DNA of 64,000 nucleotides from Prodigiosinella confusarubida (GTDB taxonomy: Bacteria > Pseudomonadota > Gammaproteobacteria > Enterobacterales > Enterobacteriaceae), in assembly GCF_002847015.1 (NCBI RefSeq), contig NZ_CP025085.1, forward strand, positions 3,534,001 to 3,598,000. The letters run 5' to 3'. The translations under genes and the position numbers were made by a program. The notes beneath the pieces are model-generated. The model did not search any database and was not told the DNA's origin. It saw only the letters and a list, made by a program, of their open reading frames with translations. This document shows, in pieces, positions 1-9,753 of the stretch (position 1 is its first letter; each line of letters opens with the position of its first letter).

Positions 1-22
1 TTTCATTACGTAAACACCAATG

Positions 23-100
23 TCGTTCCCGTGAAAACGGGAATCTATCTGTTAATCAATTCGTTAGTATCAGAATGGATTCCCCTCTACACGGAGATGG
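23..100. repeat. REP-like palindromic intergenic repeat, partly decayed
   Basis: Positions 26-43 form a perfect hairpin, TTCCCGT / ACGGGAA around a GAAA tetraloop. About 30 bases further on, AGAATGGATTCCCC (71-84) looks like the start of a second, inverted and degraded unit. Paired palindromes of this kind (TTCCCG...CGGGAA next to ATGGATTCCC) are typical interspersed repeats in gamma- and betaproteobacteria. It lies beyond the fruA terminator. Confidence 0.5.
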
Positions 101-128
101 CAAACATCGCGTCCTTGCCATCAAACGC

Positions 129-160
129 AAACGCGCCAGTCTATTTAGACTGGCGCGTTT
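129..160 (-). terminator. Rho-independent terminator of the fru operon
   Basis: A 14-bp perfect stem (129-142 pairs with 147-160) closes on a 4-base loop. It lies about 46 bases after the fruA stop codon and ends in a short T-rich stretch on the minus strand. It is symmetric and could also stop transcription from the left. Confidence 0.8.
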
Positions 161-205
161 GAAGCAACATCCCTGTGTGTGACTAATACTTATGGCAAAT
201 CAATA

Positions 206-1891
206 TCAAGCGGCTTTCATCAACTGCGCGTCAGTGCGTTTCAGCGCCGCGTACAGCAGACCGGTAACCACTGTACCTGCCAGGATCGAAAGCAGGTAAC
301 CGAACACCGGTGTAATTGCACCCGGAATCAGCAGCACGAACAGACCACCGTGTGGCGCCATCAGTTTGGCACCGATAGCCATCGACAACGCACCGGTCAG
401 TGCGCCACCCAGAATACAACTCGGTATGACACGCATCGGGTCACGGGCAGCATACGGAATCGCCCCTTCAGAGATGAAGCACAAGCCCAGAATCAGCGCG
501 GCTTTACCCCCTTCACGCTCGGTATCCGTAAATTTCTTCCCGGCGACAATGGTCGCCAGACCCATTGCCAGCGGTGGCACCATACCAGCCGCCATGACCG
601 CCGCCATTGGTGCATAAATCTGACTACTGAGCAGCGTGGTGCCGAACACATAGGCAACCTTGTTCACCGGACCACCCATATCGGTACACATCATGCCACC
701 AAGAATCGCACCCAAAATGATGGCGTTCGCGGTTCCCATGGTTTGCAGCCAGTTCGTCAGCCCGGTCAAAATCTTCGCAACCGGTGTCCCTACCACATAA
801 ATCATGATCAGACCGGTAATCAGCGTAGCGATCAGCGGAATAATCAGGATAGGTTTCAACGCATCCATACTTTGTGGCAGCTTCACATGATTATTGATTG
901 CACGGGCCAGATAACCAGCCAGGAAACCAGCAATAATACCACCGAGGAAACCTGCACCCGTGCTGACCGCCAGCATGCCGCCGACCATACCAGGTGCCAG
1001 ACCAGGACGGTCAGCAATCGAGAAGGCGATGTAACCTGCCAGTACCGGAACCATCAGTGCAAAGGCCGAACCACCACCGATCTTCATCAGTGCCGCAGCC
1101 AACGTCCCGGGTTCTTTAAAGGCAGTAATACCGAACACGAACGATAATGCGATACACAAACCACCGGCTACCACGACCGGCAGCATGTAGGACACACCGG
1201 TCAACAGGTGACGATAAGGACCGGTACCACCTTTCTGAGATCCGCCGGTAGAGGCACTATTGCTTTGACCGGAAGGCTGATACACCACGGCTTCTACCGC
1301 TGCCTTGTCCAGCTCTTGCGCCGTTTTCTTCAGCGCCAGTCCGGTTGAGGTACGGTACATTTTTTTACCGGCGAACTTACTCAAGTCAACTTCGATATCG
1401 GCCGCCACAATCACCAAATCAGCCTGTTCGACCTCTTCTGGTGTAATGGGGTTACCGGCACCTACGGATCCGCGAGTTTCTACTTTAACCCACCAGCCAC
1501 GTTTTTTAGCTTCGGTTTCAATGGCTTCCGCCGCCATAAATGTATGAGCGACACCGGTTGGACAGGCGGTGATCGCCACGATGCGCTTCGCCGCTGAAGG
1601 CGTAGCCGCCGCGATAGGTGATGCCTGATACGGTTTGGATTCAGCTTTGGCTTTTTCCAGGAACGCATCTGGCTGGCTAAGTGCCAGCTCTACATCACCG
1701 ACATACACATTTTTGCCATTCAGACCACTGTCTGTCTGTGCCGTAGCACCCAACACAATAGCCAGTTCAGCATCTGAAAGTTGTTCGGTAAGAGTAAGAC
1801 CTGCTTTCACAGCGGCAGAGCCGAGTAGGTTCTTCACCAGACGGCTTTTCGCCAGTCCCAGTGATTTATCTATTATCAGCAGCGTTTTCAT
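206..1891 (-). CDS. fruA: PTS fructose-specific EIIB'BC component
   Basis: This is the membrane permease of the fructose phosphotransferase system. It takes up fructose and phosphorylates it to fructose 1-phosphate. The 561 residues match the usual length of about 563. An N-terminal IIB-like domain (about 1-90) comes first, then the active IIB domain with its phospho-cysteine at Cys110 in the motif ACPTGVAHT. A serine/glycine-rich linker (about 205-220) leads to the IIC domain with many membrane segments. It is last in fruB-fruK-fruA, 16 bp after fruK, and is followed by a strong terminator. Control is expected through the Cra sites upstream of fruB. Confidence 0.97.
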   Translation of the reverse strand: MKTLLIIDKSLGLAKSRLVKNLLGSAAVKAGLTLTEQLSDAELAIVLGATAQTDSGLNGKNVYVGDVELALSQPDAFLEKAKAESKPYQASPIAAATPSAAKRIVAITACPTGVAHTFMAAEAIETEAKKRGWWVKVETRGSVGAGNPITPEEVEQADLVIVAADIEVDLSKFAGKKMYRTSTGLALKKTAQELDKAAVEAVVYQPSGQSNSASTGGSQKGGTGPYRHLLTGVSYMLPVVVAGGLCIALSFVFGITAFKEPGTLAAALMKIGGGSAFALMVPVLAGYIAFSIADRPGLAPGMVGGMLAVSTGAGFLGGIIAGFLAGYLARAINNHVKLPQSMDALKPILIIPLIATLITGLIMIYVVGTPVAKILTGLTNWLQTMGTANAIILGAILGGMMCTDMGGPVNKVAYVFGTTLLSSQIYAPMAAVMAAGMVPPLAMGLATIVAGKKFTDTEREGGKAALILGLCFISEGAIPYAARDPMRVIPSCILGGALTGALSMAIGAKLMAPHGGLFVLLIPGAITPVFGYLLSILAGTVVTGLLYAALKRTDAQLMKAA

Positions 1892-1907
1892 CGTTCATCT
1901 CCTGCTG

Positions 1908-2846
1908 TCAGTTAAAAGGTTTTAAATCGACACGCGCCATCATTGCGGCCAATTGTGGACGATCGGTAATGCCGACGTTACTTTGACTGACAGCTAACGC
2001 AGCGACTGCCGTTGCCAAACGTAACGTATGTTCACTGGACTCCCGCATCAATAAGCCATAAATCAATCCCCCCACCATGGAGTCACCCGCACCTACAGTA
2101 CTGATCACCTCACAGGCCGGCGGTTTAGCCAACCATGCACCTGACGCATTCACCCACAGTGCGCCTTCCGCTCCCAGCGAAATAACGACATGGGCAATGC
2201 CTTGTTCACGCAGTGCATGAGCAGCGTCAACCACATCGGATAACGTTGGTAATTTACGTCCCGCCCAGATTTCCAACTCACGACGGTTAGGTTTCACTAG
2301 CCAAGGCGATGCTTTCAACCCCGCCACCAGTGCTTCACGACTACTGTCAAAAATAATGCACGGACATTGGCTACGCAGCCGTGTCATCCAGTCAGTAAAG
2401 GCATCAGGATCAACGCCACTGGGCAGACTGCCGCTGACAGCAACCATATCGAATTGCCCCAACCAGCTCAGCGAATCATTGACAAACCGCTGCCAGTCCT
2501 GAGGCGTAACTTCAAAACCAGAGAAATTCAGATCGGTAACATCACCGTTTTTTTCGGTCAACTTAACGTTAATGCGTGTGCGTCCTGGAACGACCTGGAA
2601 ACGGTTGGCAATGCCCAACTCGCTGAACAATTGCTGAAATCCGTCCTGGTTGTCTTTACCCAGAAATCCACCCACCGTGACGTCAATCCCAAGATCTTTC
2701 AGCACTTTGGCAACATTGATACCTTTGCCAGCCGCATGCAGACCTGCAGTCTGAACCAGATTCACTTCGCCACGTTCAATTTCCGGGCAATAGCCAACCA
2801 GATCATAAGCGGGATTCAAGGTAATGGTGGCGACTCGCCTACTCAT
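1908..2846 (-). CDS. fruK: 1-phosphofructokinase
   Basis: This PfkB-family sugar kinase phosphorylates the fructose 1-phosphate made by the PTS to fructose 1,6-bisphosphate, which enters glycolysis. It has 312 residues, the usual length. Near the C terminus the sequence [11 protein letters not shown] is the PfkB signature, with the catalytic Asp in GAGD. The N terminus (ITLNPAYD) is also typical. The start codon overlaps the fruB stop by 4 bp (ATGA), so translation is probably coupled. fruA follows after 16 bp. Confidence 0.97.
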   Translation of the reverse strand: MSRRVATITLNPAYDLVGYCPEIERGEVNLVQTAGLHAAGKGINVAKVLKDLGIDVTVGGFLGKDNQDGFQQLFSELGIANRFQVVPGRTRINVKLTEKNGDVTDLNFSGFEVTPQDWQRFVNDSLSWLGQFDMVAVSGSLPSGVDPDAFTDWMTRLRSQCPCIIFDSSREALVAGLKASPWLVKPNRRELEIWAGRKLPTLSDVVDAAHALREQGIAHVVISLGAEGALWVNASGAWLAKPPACEVISTVGAGDSMVGGLIYGLLMRESSEHTLRLATAVAALAVSQSNVGITDRPQLAAMMARVDLKPFN

Positions 2847-3976
2847 GCAGCCCCCTCACCCAAACCAGAGTTAATGGCCTCGCCAATGGCTTTCAGCGCA
2901 GCTTCAGCATCACTACCGCTAGCCGTAAAACGCAGATGGTGGCCACTCTTAACCCCTAGCGCTACCACTTTCATCAAACTGCGCCCATTCGCCGGTTTAC
3001 CGCTGCCATCAAGGTTGGTCACGGTAATTTCGCTGGAGAATTGTTTAATGACATTCACCAGCATCGCTCCCGGACGCGCATGCAGCCCGTGTTCATTACG
3101 AACGGTGAATTCCGCTACCAGCGCATTGCTCTCCTCCACCACATCACTGGTCAGCAGTGCCAATAGTGTAGCGTCATCCGCAGCCAGTAATTGGCTAGCC
3201 TTACCGGCAATCATCAGGTTACTGAAGTAATCCAGCGGGGCGAAAATCTGTTCGTCTGCTGCCGCAACGGTTAGCAACATGGCGACGTTTTCACCATCAA
3301 CAAGGAAAGGTTCTGCCGGACGGCTCACCGCCAACGCGCTGATCACGTTGCCGTTCAGGCTGTCATTTAACCAGATACCCTGCCCCAGATTCAGAGGTTT
3401 GCCTGCCACGACATTGCTGACGAAGCTGGCATCCACCGCACCAATCTGTTGCAGACGGCCAGCATTCAGTGCCTGCAACGTCATCAGGTTGTCAGTAGCG
3501 ACATTCAGGTTGATTAGCGAAGTATCAAAGCGGAATTCTCCGGCCAGTTTTTCGCCCATCAGCAAATGGTGTAACTCTTCGGCAGACGTGGTGCTGGCCA
3601 GGCGTTCGGCAACACGATCGTCACTCAGCACATGTGTAAGCTGACGCAGCAATTCCAGATGCTCATCAGAACGGGCGGCAATTCCCAGCACGACGTAAGC
3701 CGTCTGGTCATCGCCCCAGGGAATCCCCTGCGGGAACTGATAGACCTGAACACCTGTGTTCAGCACCAGATCACGCGTGTCAGTAGTACCGTGAGGAATG
3801 GCAATGCCATTGCCCAGATAAGTGGATGTTTGCTTTTCACGCTGAAACATACCTTCAACGTAACCAGCGCTGACGCAACCGGCTTCAGTCAATGCGGCAG
3901 CCACCAGATTGATGGCCTCTTGCTTGCTGCTGGCGGTAGCACCTATATGAATATCGTGCTGTGACAACTGGAACAT
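2843..3976 (-). CDS. fruB: Fused PTS fructose EIIA / HPr protein (FPr)
   Basis: This cytoplasmic phosphocarrier passes phosphate from enzyme I through its own HPr domain to its IIA domain and then to FruA. The 377 residues match E. coli FruB. The IIA domain occupies about residues 1-145, with phospho-His62 in IAIPHGT. A middle linker domain follows. The C-terminal HPr domain (about 285-377) carries its active histidine in [11 protein letters not shown]. It is the first gene of the operon, and three Cra-type sites lie within 100 bp upstream of its start. Confidence 0.97.
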   Translation of the reverse strand: MFQLSQHDIHIGATASSKQEAINLVAAALTEAGCVSAGYVEGMFQREKQTSTYLGNGIAIPHGTTDTRDLVLNTGVQVYQFPQGIPWGDDQTAYVVLGIAARSDEHLELLRQLTHVLSDDRVAERLASTTSAEELHHLLMGEKLAGEFRFDTSLINLNVATDNLMTLQALNAGRLQQIGAVDASFVSNVVAGKPLNLGQGIWLNDSLNGNVISALAVSRPAEPFLVDGENVAMLLTVAAADEQIFAPLDYFSNLMIAGKASQLLAADDATLLALLTSDVVEESNALVAEFTVRNEHGLHARPGAMLVNVIKQFSSEITVTNLDGSGKPANGRSLMKVVALGVKSGHHLRFTASGSDAEAALKAIGEAINSGLGEGAA

Positions 3977-3998
3977 GGCTCTCCTCCTCCGCTAAAAT

Positions 3999-4012
3999 TG
4001 AATCGTTTCAGC
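3999..4012. promoter_or_regulatory. Cra (FruR) operator 1
   Basis: The sequence TGAATCGTTTCAGC is the Cra consensus itself. It lies 23 bp upstream of the fruB start. Cra represses fruBKA in enteric bacteria and is released by fructose 1-phosphate or fructose 1,6-bisphosphate. Confidence 0.85.
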
Positions 4013-4041
4013 ATTTGTGAGAAAAAAAAGTATCAATTTTC

Positions 4042-4055
4042 GGAAGCGTTTCAAA
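4042..4055. promoter_or_regulatory. Cra operator 2 (weaker match)
   Basis: GGAAGCGTTTCAAA keeps the GCGTTTCA core of Cra sites. It lies between the two better sites, so it may support cooperative binding. Confidence 0.5.
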
Positions 4056-4062
4056 AAAAACC

Positions 4063-4076
4063 GCTGAAACGTTTCA
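4063..4076. promoter_or_regulatory. Cra operator 3
   Basis: GCTGAAACGTTTCA is the reverse orientation of the Cra consensus with one mismatch or fewer in the core. It could overlap the fruB promoter region. Confidence 0.8.
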
Positions 4077-4310
4077 AAAATTCTGAGGGATTCATCATAT
4101 CGATGCAAGCATTCTCCATGAACTATGTTACGGATCTTAGAGGTCACGCACACTTTCATCATTTTATGGGATAGTTCTTAATTATTTTGTAACATTTGCT
4201 GAAGCTATGCTGAAGAAAAAATTCTGAAACTGTTTTTTGTTTTTTATTGGCAGGCGTAATATAGCGCGTCCTGTTTTATCTCTCGTTCACTTTTTAGCCA
4301 AAGAACCACC

Positions 4311-5489
4311 ATGCACACGTCTGCCAATATTACCCGACGATTACCCGATATTACGTCGTCGGCATTTTTAGTGGTTGCTTTTCTGACCGGCACCGCCGGT
4401 GCGTTGCAATTGCCGACGCTCAGTCTGTTTTTGTCAACGGAAGTTCATGCCCGCCCTTTTTTGGTAGGTCTGTTTTACACCGGCAGCGCGATCATCGGAA
4501 TTATTGTCAGTCAACTGCTGGCCGGTCGATCAGATCGACAAGGCGACCGCAAAACGCTGATTTTTCAATGCTGTATATTGGGCGCACTCGCCTGTGCATT
4601 GTTTGCCTGGAACCGCAACTACTTCATTCTGCTGTTTATTGGCGTACTGCTTTCCAGTTTTGGCTCCACCGCGAATCCACAACTTTTCGCGCTGGCGCGA
4701 GAGTATGCTGACCATACCGGACGCGAAGCCACCATGTTCAGCTCGATGTTACGCGCCCAGATCTCCCTCTCCTGGGTCGTCGGACCGCCCATCGCCTTTA
4801 TGCTGGCACTGGGGTTTGGCTTTCCGTTCATGTATCTGGCCGCCGCTGGCGTGTTTATCCTGTGTGGCCTGCTGGTATGGATGCTCCTGCCCTCAATGCC
4901 GAAGGTTCAGACAAAAACCCGCGATACATTGGAATCCCCACGTCGCAACCGCCGCGATACATTGCTATTGTTTATCGCGTGTACGCTGATGTGGAGTTGC
5001 AACGGTATCTACCTGATTAATATGCCGCTGTATCTGATTCATGAATTGCAATTACCGGAAAAACTGGCTGGCGTAATGATGGGGACAGCCGCCGGGCTGG
5101 AGATTCCCGCCATGCTCATCGCTGGTTATGTAGCTGAACGGTTTGGTAAACGTTTTCTGATGCGTCTGGCCATCACCGCCGGTTTATTGTTCTATATAGG
5201 ACTGAGTGTGTTGCATGCTGAGTGGATATTGCTGGCGCTACAACTGCTGAACGCTATCTTTATTGGTATTCTCGCTGGCATCGGCATGCTGTATTTTCAG
5301 GATCTTATGCCTGGGCAGGCCGGTGCAGCCACCACATTGTTTTCCAACACATCCCGCGTTGGCTGGATTATTTCCGGCTCTCTGGCAGGCATAGTGGCTG
5401 AAATCTGGAGTTACCATGCCGGTTTTATCATCGCGATGGGAATGATCGTCGGCTCAGGTTATTGTTTGTGGCGGATTAAGGACGTCTGA
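4311..5489 (+). CDS. setB: MFS sugar efflux transporter, SetA/SetB family
   Basis: This is an inner-membrane major facilitator of 392 residues with about 12 membrane segments. Members of this family export sugars such as lactose, glucose and analogues by proton exchange. The MFS signature [12 protein letters not shown] lies in the loop between segments 2 and 3. Its place between fruB and yeiW matches the E. coli setB locus. The ATG at 4311 fits the N terminus of homologues. Its 3' end overlaps the convergent yeiW by 31 bp. The physiological substrate is not known from sequence. Confidence 0.9.
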   Translation: MHTSANITRRLPDITSSAFLVVAFLTGTAGALQLPTLSLFLSTEVHARPFLVGLFYTGSAIIGIIVSQLLAGRSDRQGDRKTLIFQCCILGALACALFAWNRNYFILLFIGVLLSSFGSTANPQLFALAREYADHTGREATMFSSMLRAQISLSWVVGPPIAFMLALGFGFPFMYLAAAGVFILCGLLVWMLLPSMPKVQTKTRDTLESPRRNRRDTLLLFIACTLMWSCNGIYLINMPLYLIHELQLPEKLAGVMMGTAAGLEIPAMLIAGYVAERFGKRFLMRLAITAGLLFYIGLSVLHAEWILLALQLLNAIFIGILAGIGMLYFQDLMPGQAGAATTLFSNTSRVGWIISGSLAGIVAEIWSYHAGFIIAMGMIVGSGYCLWRIKDV

Positions 5490-5746
5490 TCGTCCGGCGT
5501 GGTATCCACTTCAAGCTGAATCAAATAGATCAGCGCATCGTCACGATGGCTGTGACACATCTCCAGGCTGGCCTGCAAGCTGCCACAGACAGCCGGACGC
5601 AATGGAGAATGGAACAAGGCACAACGCATCTGTTCATCCAGATGGATGCAGCGGGTATTGGCAGGCTTCCCCTGCGGCATACCCGGTATCGGGCTGGATA
5701 TAGAAGGGGCGATGCAGCAGGCTCCACAATCAGGACGGCAGTTCAT
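5459..5746 (-). CDS. yeiW: YkgJ-family cysteine cluster protein
   Basis: This small protein of 95 residues has a cysteine-rich N terminus (CRPDCGACC) and further cysteines around TRCIHLD, RCALF, AVCGS and MCHSH. Proteins of this family (UPF0153) are thought to bind a metal or iron-sulphur cluster, but the function is unknown. It lies convergent to setB with overlapping 3' ends, as in E. coli, where yeiW also sits between setB and yeiP. Confidence 0.85.
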   Translation of the reverse strand: MNCRPDCGACCIAPSISSPIPGMPQGKPANTRCIHLDEQMRCALFHSPLRPAVCGSLQASLEMCHSHRDDALIYLIQLEVDTTPDDQTSLIRHKQ

Positions 5747-5952
5747 CAGTGATGCTCCAGTGGTCTGGTCCTAACGGGGTTTCCCATTCCGCACCTTAGC
5801 AGGCTTATGCCGACAAGGCGAATGCTTCTCCCGTCATCTCCCGACAACGGCATTTTTAAAGTCACTGGTGCATCAAATCCTGCTTGCCTGAATCCGGCGG
5901 CACGAGTAACGTGACGCCACAAAAATTCAACTCCTTACACAGGTATTACTTC

Positions 5953-6525
5953 ATGGCAAGAGCGAACGAAATCAAGCGTGGCATGGCTGTTAACTACAAT
6001 GGCAAGCTGCTGTTGGTAAAAGATATTGATATTCAGAGTCCCAGTGCTCGTGGTGCCAGTACGTTATATAAAATGCGTTTCTCCGATGTACGCACTGGTC
6101 TGAAAGTTGAAGAACGCTTCAAAGGGGATGATATTCTTGACACCATCACCCTCACCCGCCGTTCCGTCACCTTTTCCTATATTGATGGTGACGAGTATGT
6201 GTTTATGGATAACGAAGATTACACGCCCTATAACTTTAAAAAAGAGCAGATCGAAGACGAGCTGCTGTTTATTCCAGAAAGCGGCATGCCAGGTATCCAG
6301 GTCCTGACGATGGATGGACAGATTCTGGCACTGGAACTGCCACAGACCGTCGATTTGGAAATTGTGGATACAGCCCCAGGTATCAAAGGCGCCTCCGCCA
6401 GTTCCCGTAACAAACCCGCCACCATGAGCACCGGCCTGACAATTCAGGTGCCGGAATATCTGAGCGCTGGCGAGAAGATCCGCATTCATATTCCAGAACG
6501 CCGTTATATGGGTCGTGCCGAGTAA
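5953..6525 (+). CDS. efpL: Elongation factor P-like protein EfpL (YeiP)
   Basis: This EF-P paralogue helps ribosomes stalled on proline-rich and related motifs. An open frame extends upstream to 5884, but the ATG at 5953 gives [17 protein letters not shown], the standard N terminus, and 190 residues, the usual YeiP length. The KOW-like N-terminal domain is followed by two OB domains and the C-terminal signature near [10 protein letters not shown]. At the tip loop it reads [11 protein letters not shown], with Arg in place of the modified Lys of EF-P, as is known for YeiP proteins. It stands alone and is followed by yeiR. Confidence 0.93.
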   Translation: MARANEIKRGMAVNYNGKLLLVKDIDIQSPSARGASTLYKMRFSDVRTGLKVEERFKGDDILDTITLTRRSVTFSYIDGDEYVFMDNEDYTPYNFKKEQIEDELLFIPESGMPGIQVLTMDGQILALELPQTVDLEIVDTAPGIKGASASSRNKPATMSTGLTIQVPEYLSAGEKIRIHIPERRYMGRAE

Positions 6526-6595
6526 GTGTTGTTCGACCTGATGTCTGGCGCAATGCGTCAGACATCACCTCACCCTGATCTTTTAACCTGTACCT

Positions 6596-7585
6596 ATGGG
6601 GGTTCTTTTGTTGACGAAAGTGAATTTGATTACCGGTTTTCTAGGTAGCGGCAAAACCACCACCCTCCTCCATCTGCTGTCACAGAAACCGGAAAACGAA
6701 GTCTGGGCCGTTCTGGTGAATGAATTTGGAGAAATCGGCATTGATGGCGCGCTACTGGCAGACCAGGGTGCCGTATTGAAAGAGATTCCCGGCGGCTGCA
6801 TGTGCTGCGTGAATGGTCTGCCAATGCAGATCGGCCTGAATATGTTGTTGCAACAGAAGAAACCACACCGCCTGCTGATCGAACCGACCGGTCTCGGCCA
6901 TCCTAAACAGATTTTGTCGCTGTTAACGGCAGAGACCTATCAGCCCTGGTTGGAACTCCAGGCCACGCTGTGCCTCCTCGATGCTCGCCAGCTCAGCAAT
7001 AGCCGCTATACCGATAATGAAAACTTCCGCGACCAACTGGCCGCAGCAGATATTATCGTAGCCAACAAACAGGATACCTGGCAAGACGACGATCGCCGCG
7101 CACTGACTCAATGGTATCAAGCGTCTGGCGACGGCAGACCGCTTGTCACAGTGAGCCAAGGCCAGGTCGATATGCAGTGCCTGGATCTGCCACGCGAAAA
7201 TCTGCGCGCACTGCCGGATGCGGCGCATCATCATGCTGCCCCCCAAAAACAGGGGCTGGCCGCATTACGACTGACAGGTAATGCACCCTGGCGTCGGGCG
7301 CTGAATCAGGGTCAGGGCTATTACGCCTGTGGCTGGATTTTTGCGCAGGATACGGTGTTTGATACCGCCAGACTGCTCGATTGGGTACGGCTGTCACCGG
7401 TCGATCGGATTAAAGGCGTGATGCGTATCGCTGAAGGTACGCTGATTGTTAACCGACAAGGTGCCGATCTGCATATCGAAACCAAACCCGTCCCGCCGAT
7501 GGATAGCCGTATTGAACTCATTCATGAAGCCGAGGCGCCGTGGAATCACCTGCAAGCCGGTTTATTAATGGCGCGTTTACCGTAA
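6596..7585 (+). CDS. yeiR: Zinc-binding COG0523-family GTPase YeiR
   Basis: This is a G3E-family GTPase of 329 residues in the CobW/COG0523 group, whose members move or insert metals. E. coli YeiR binds zinc. The Walker A motif GFLGSGKTT lies near the N terminus. The metal-binding CxCC motif is GGCMCCVNGLP, and VANKQD is the guanine-specificity motif. A His-rich stretch (AAHHHAAP) lies between the GTPase and C-terminal domains. In E. coli lpxT follows directly, whereas here a large biosynthetic island begins after it. Confidence 0.93.
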   Translation: MGVLLLTKVNLITGFLGSGKTTTLLHLLSQKPENEVWAVLVNEFGEIGIDGALLADQGAVLKEIPGGCMCCVNGLPMQIGLNMLLQQKKPHRLLIEPTGLGHPKQILSLLTAETYQPWLELQATLCLLDARQLSNSRYTDNENFRDQLAAADIIVANKQDTWQDDDRRALTQWYQASGDGRPLVTVSQGQVDMQCLDLPRENLRALPDAAHHHAAPQKQGLAALRLTGNAPWRRALNQGQGYYACGWIFAQDTVFDTARLLDWVRLSPVDRIKGVMRIAEGTLIVNRQGADLHIETKPVPPMDSRIELIHEAEAPWNHLQAGLLMARLP

Positions 7586-7647
7586 GCGAGCTGAAATAGC
7601 GACAAAAACCGTTTCATACCGGCTACCATTGCCGCTATATGAAGATC

Positions 7648-7684
7648 AAAGACAGTGCCTGGCGGACATAAGACGCTGTCTTTT
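7648..7684 (+). terminator. Probable terminator after yeiR
   Basis: The arms AAAGACAG (7648-7655) and CTGTCTTT (7676-7683) are perfectly inverted and end in a T run. The loop is long (20 bases). The element separates yeiR from the convergent end of the biosynthetic operon. Confidence 0.5.
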
Positions 7685-7725
7685 GCAATCTACGGGCTGG
7701 TTGTGGCCGAGAGAACGCGACAAAC

Positions 7726-8400
7726 TTACCGACAGCTTTTGCTCATGGCACCCATGGCGGTGTCGAGATTGTTGGTGGTGTGCTGACCCAGATAAACAAT
7801 CGCCCCCATAGCTGCACTGCCACTGACTTGCGCCACCTGACATAAATACGCTTCCGCCCCCATCGCCACACTGACATTGGCGCTTTGGGCTTTGAAATCA
7901 TTCACACCATCATTAAATTTCGCCCCCATGGCCAGATCGGCATTCAGTTTGTCGGTTTCACCGGAAATCGCAAAGCTGGAACCCATGCTGCCATTGACGG
8001 TTAATTGATCCTTGGGTACGGCGCAGGCATCCACTGCCAGCTTCACGCCAAACATGATTTTCATGTTATCAATCGGCTTGTTGGTATAAATTTTCAACGT
8101 AGCCTTATGATCGGAAAAGTCCCAGGCATCATAATCTTGTGTTGTCCCGGTGACAGCCAGATGGTGGTTACTGACCTTTACTTCCAGCTTATTCATGGTT
8201 TCCGGTGAAGCACTGGCGACAATCTGTGGATGTGCGGCGCACATGACATGAACCTCCAACCCTTTCGCCAGCGTGATGGTATTAAAGTCACTGACATCAA
8301 ACTGCTTTTCAACCTGGCTGGCATGCGCGGCCGCGGCAGGCAGAATTAGCAGTGTCAAAATAGAGGGAAGGACAGACAACATTTTTTTCAGCGTATTCAT
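7726..8400 (-). CDS. Secreted GIN-domain (DUF2807-like) protein
   Basis: The 224-residue product begins with a signal peptide (MNTLKKMLSVLPSILTLLIL, cleavage probably after AHA near residue 27), so it should reach the periplasm or beyond. The body resembles the DUF2807 / GIN domain, a repetitive beta-solenoid-like fold of unknown function (QFDVSDFNTITLAKGLEVHV). From about residue 135 the motif AMGA or MGA recurs at intervals of roughly 15-20 residues, followed each time by an aromatic or hydrophobic residue. It is the last gene of the minus-strand series, 15 bp after the P450. A role in the pathway is unknown, and it may be an accessory or a passenger. Confidence 0.65.
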   Translation of the reverse strand: MNTLKKMLSVLPSILTLLILPAAAAHASQVEKQFDVSDFNTITLAKGLEVHVMCAAHPQIVASASPETMNKLEVKVSNHHLAVTGTTQDYDAWDFSDHKATLKIYTNKPIDNMKIMFGVKLAVDACAVPKDQLTVNGSMGSSFAISGETDKLNADLAMGAKFNDGVNDFKAQSANVSVAMGAEAYLCQVAQVSGSAAMGAIVYLGQHTTNNLDTAMGAMSKSCR

Positions 8401-8415
8401 AGTAACAGTTCTCTT

Positions 8416-9753
8416 TCAGGGGGTGAGCAGTACTGGCACCCTTTCCAGGGGAGACGCAGTCAAAGCGACATCGCCACGGGGTGCCAGATTAAGGTCGAAT
8501 TGGGGCCGTAGATCGAGCGCCCGGGTTGACGCAGCCACTTGCCAGCGACAACTCAGCGCCAGTCGAGATAGCGTTATCGTCAGTTGATTCAGGGATAAGG
8601 TCATACCGACGCAATTACGTTTCCCTGTTCCAAACGGGAAAAAGTGGTGAGTGGGTACCGTATCATGCAGGAAGCGATCAATATCGAAGCGCAGAGGCTC
8701 CGGCCAGAGTTGCGCATTACGATGAACCAGCCACGGAGAGAACATCACGTTCACCCCTGGCGGCAACAGGTACCCCTCAATTTCCACCCGCTGCCGAGTG
8801 GTGCGCTCAATCAAAGAGGAGACGGGTGTAAGGCGTAAACACTCCCGCACCGCCGCCAGCGTGACCGGACATTTTTGTATCGACCAGTTCCGGTAGTCCA
8901 GTCCTGCCGCTTCCTGACGGATTCGTGCCTGCACCTCAGGGTGCTGCGCCAGATGGATAAGACACCATTGCAGGCTGGTAGCCGGATTATCAATGCTGCC
9001 CGATAGGTTACCTATCACCAGATTGACCAATGACGATTTCTGACTGGGATGCTGGTCAATCTCCATTGCGCGATATAACGCCGCCAGCATGGTATCCGGT
9101 TCGTTATTCATATTAGCAATGGCACGATCCACCATGTCATTCATTTTTTGGCGGATCTTCAGCAATTCTGGGGCCTGTAGCAGTGTTTCCCGGTTACTGG
9201 TCGTCGCTTTCTGAATCAGATCGAAAAACGCCTTATGTATTTCAGCGGCGAAGAGCTTGCTTTCCTGTAGTGAAAAAACCTGCCCCATAAACGGGGGCAT
9301 TACCGCCCGGACGGCCCATTCCCCGCAGACATCACGCAGGGAGTTCACCGCCCCGGACTGAAATTGCGCCACCAGCCACTCTGCGCTATCGGTGAGGGCC
9401 AACTGGATAGTGTCGAGTCTGGGGCTGACCAATGGCATGGTCAACCGGCGACCTTTGCGCCATTCATCACCATCGGCAGCAAACGTTAACGCGTCGCCCA
9501 GTAGTATCCTGCCCACAGCGGAGGAAGACGGTAACGTCGATATCTCTTTCGCAAAACTGTCGTAGTGATTTTGCCAAAACCGGACATGTTCGGCAGCGCC
9601 GAGAATAACCAGGTCTTCACTCCCGGCAAACTGTAGCCGCACCAACGGTCCATGCTGTTGTACCGCCTCTTCGATGATTCTTAAAACCCCAATGGCCTGT
9701 AACCGCTGTAGGGCAACCTGATGGGCCGGTAACGCATCATAGGGCAACGTCAT
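8416..9753 (-). CDS. Cytochrome P450 of the biosynthetic cluster
   Basis: This is a soluble bacterial-type P450 of 445 residues that would oxidise a pathway intermediate, possibly one bound to a carrier protein. The haem-ligand motif FPFGTGKRNCVG places the cysteine at 381. The ExxR motif is ECLR at 304-307. In the I-helix the usual (A/G)GxDTT reads SGSIDNP (251-257), so the acid is kept but the oxygen-activating threonine aligns with Asn. The ATG at 9753 is preferred over an upstream frame start because GGGAGG stands just before it. It overlaps the preceding ketosynthase gene by 17 bp. The substrate is unknown. Confidence 0.85.
   Translation of the reverse strand: MTLPYDALPAHQVALQRLQAIGVLRIIEEAVQQHGPLVRLQFAGSEDLVILGAAEHVRFWQNHYDSFAKEISTLPSSSAVGRILLGDALTFAADGDEWRKGRRLTMPLVSPRLDTIQLALTDSAEWLVAQFQSGAVNSLRDVCGEWAVRAVMPPFMGQVFSLQESKLFAAEIHKAFFDLIQKATTSNRETLLQAPELLKIRQKMNDMVDRAIANMNNEPDTMLAALYRAMEIDQHPSQKSSLVNLVIGNLSGSIDNPATSLQWCLIHLAQHPEVQARIRQEAAGLDYRNWSIQKCPVTLAAVRECLRLTPVSSLIERTTRQRVEIEGYLLPPGVNVMFSPWLVHRNAQLWPEPLRFDIDRFLHDTVPTHHFFPFGTGKRNCVGMTLSLNQLTITLSRLALSCRWQVAASTRALDLRPQFDLNLAPRGDVALTASPLERVPVLLTP

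Larger units (their letters stand above)
3977..4310. other. fruB-setB divergent intergenic region
   Basis: This 334-bp gap separates divergent fruB and setB. Its left third holds the three Cra sites. The rest is AT-rich and must contain the promoters of both genes. I see no further gene. Confidence 0.7.

Noticed and set aside
179..1147. Long plus-strand open frame opposite fruA
   Set aside because: It is a shadow of fruA: low-complexity residue use (many Arg, Gln, Thr, His) and no family match.
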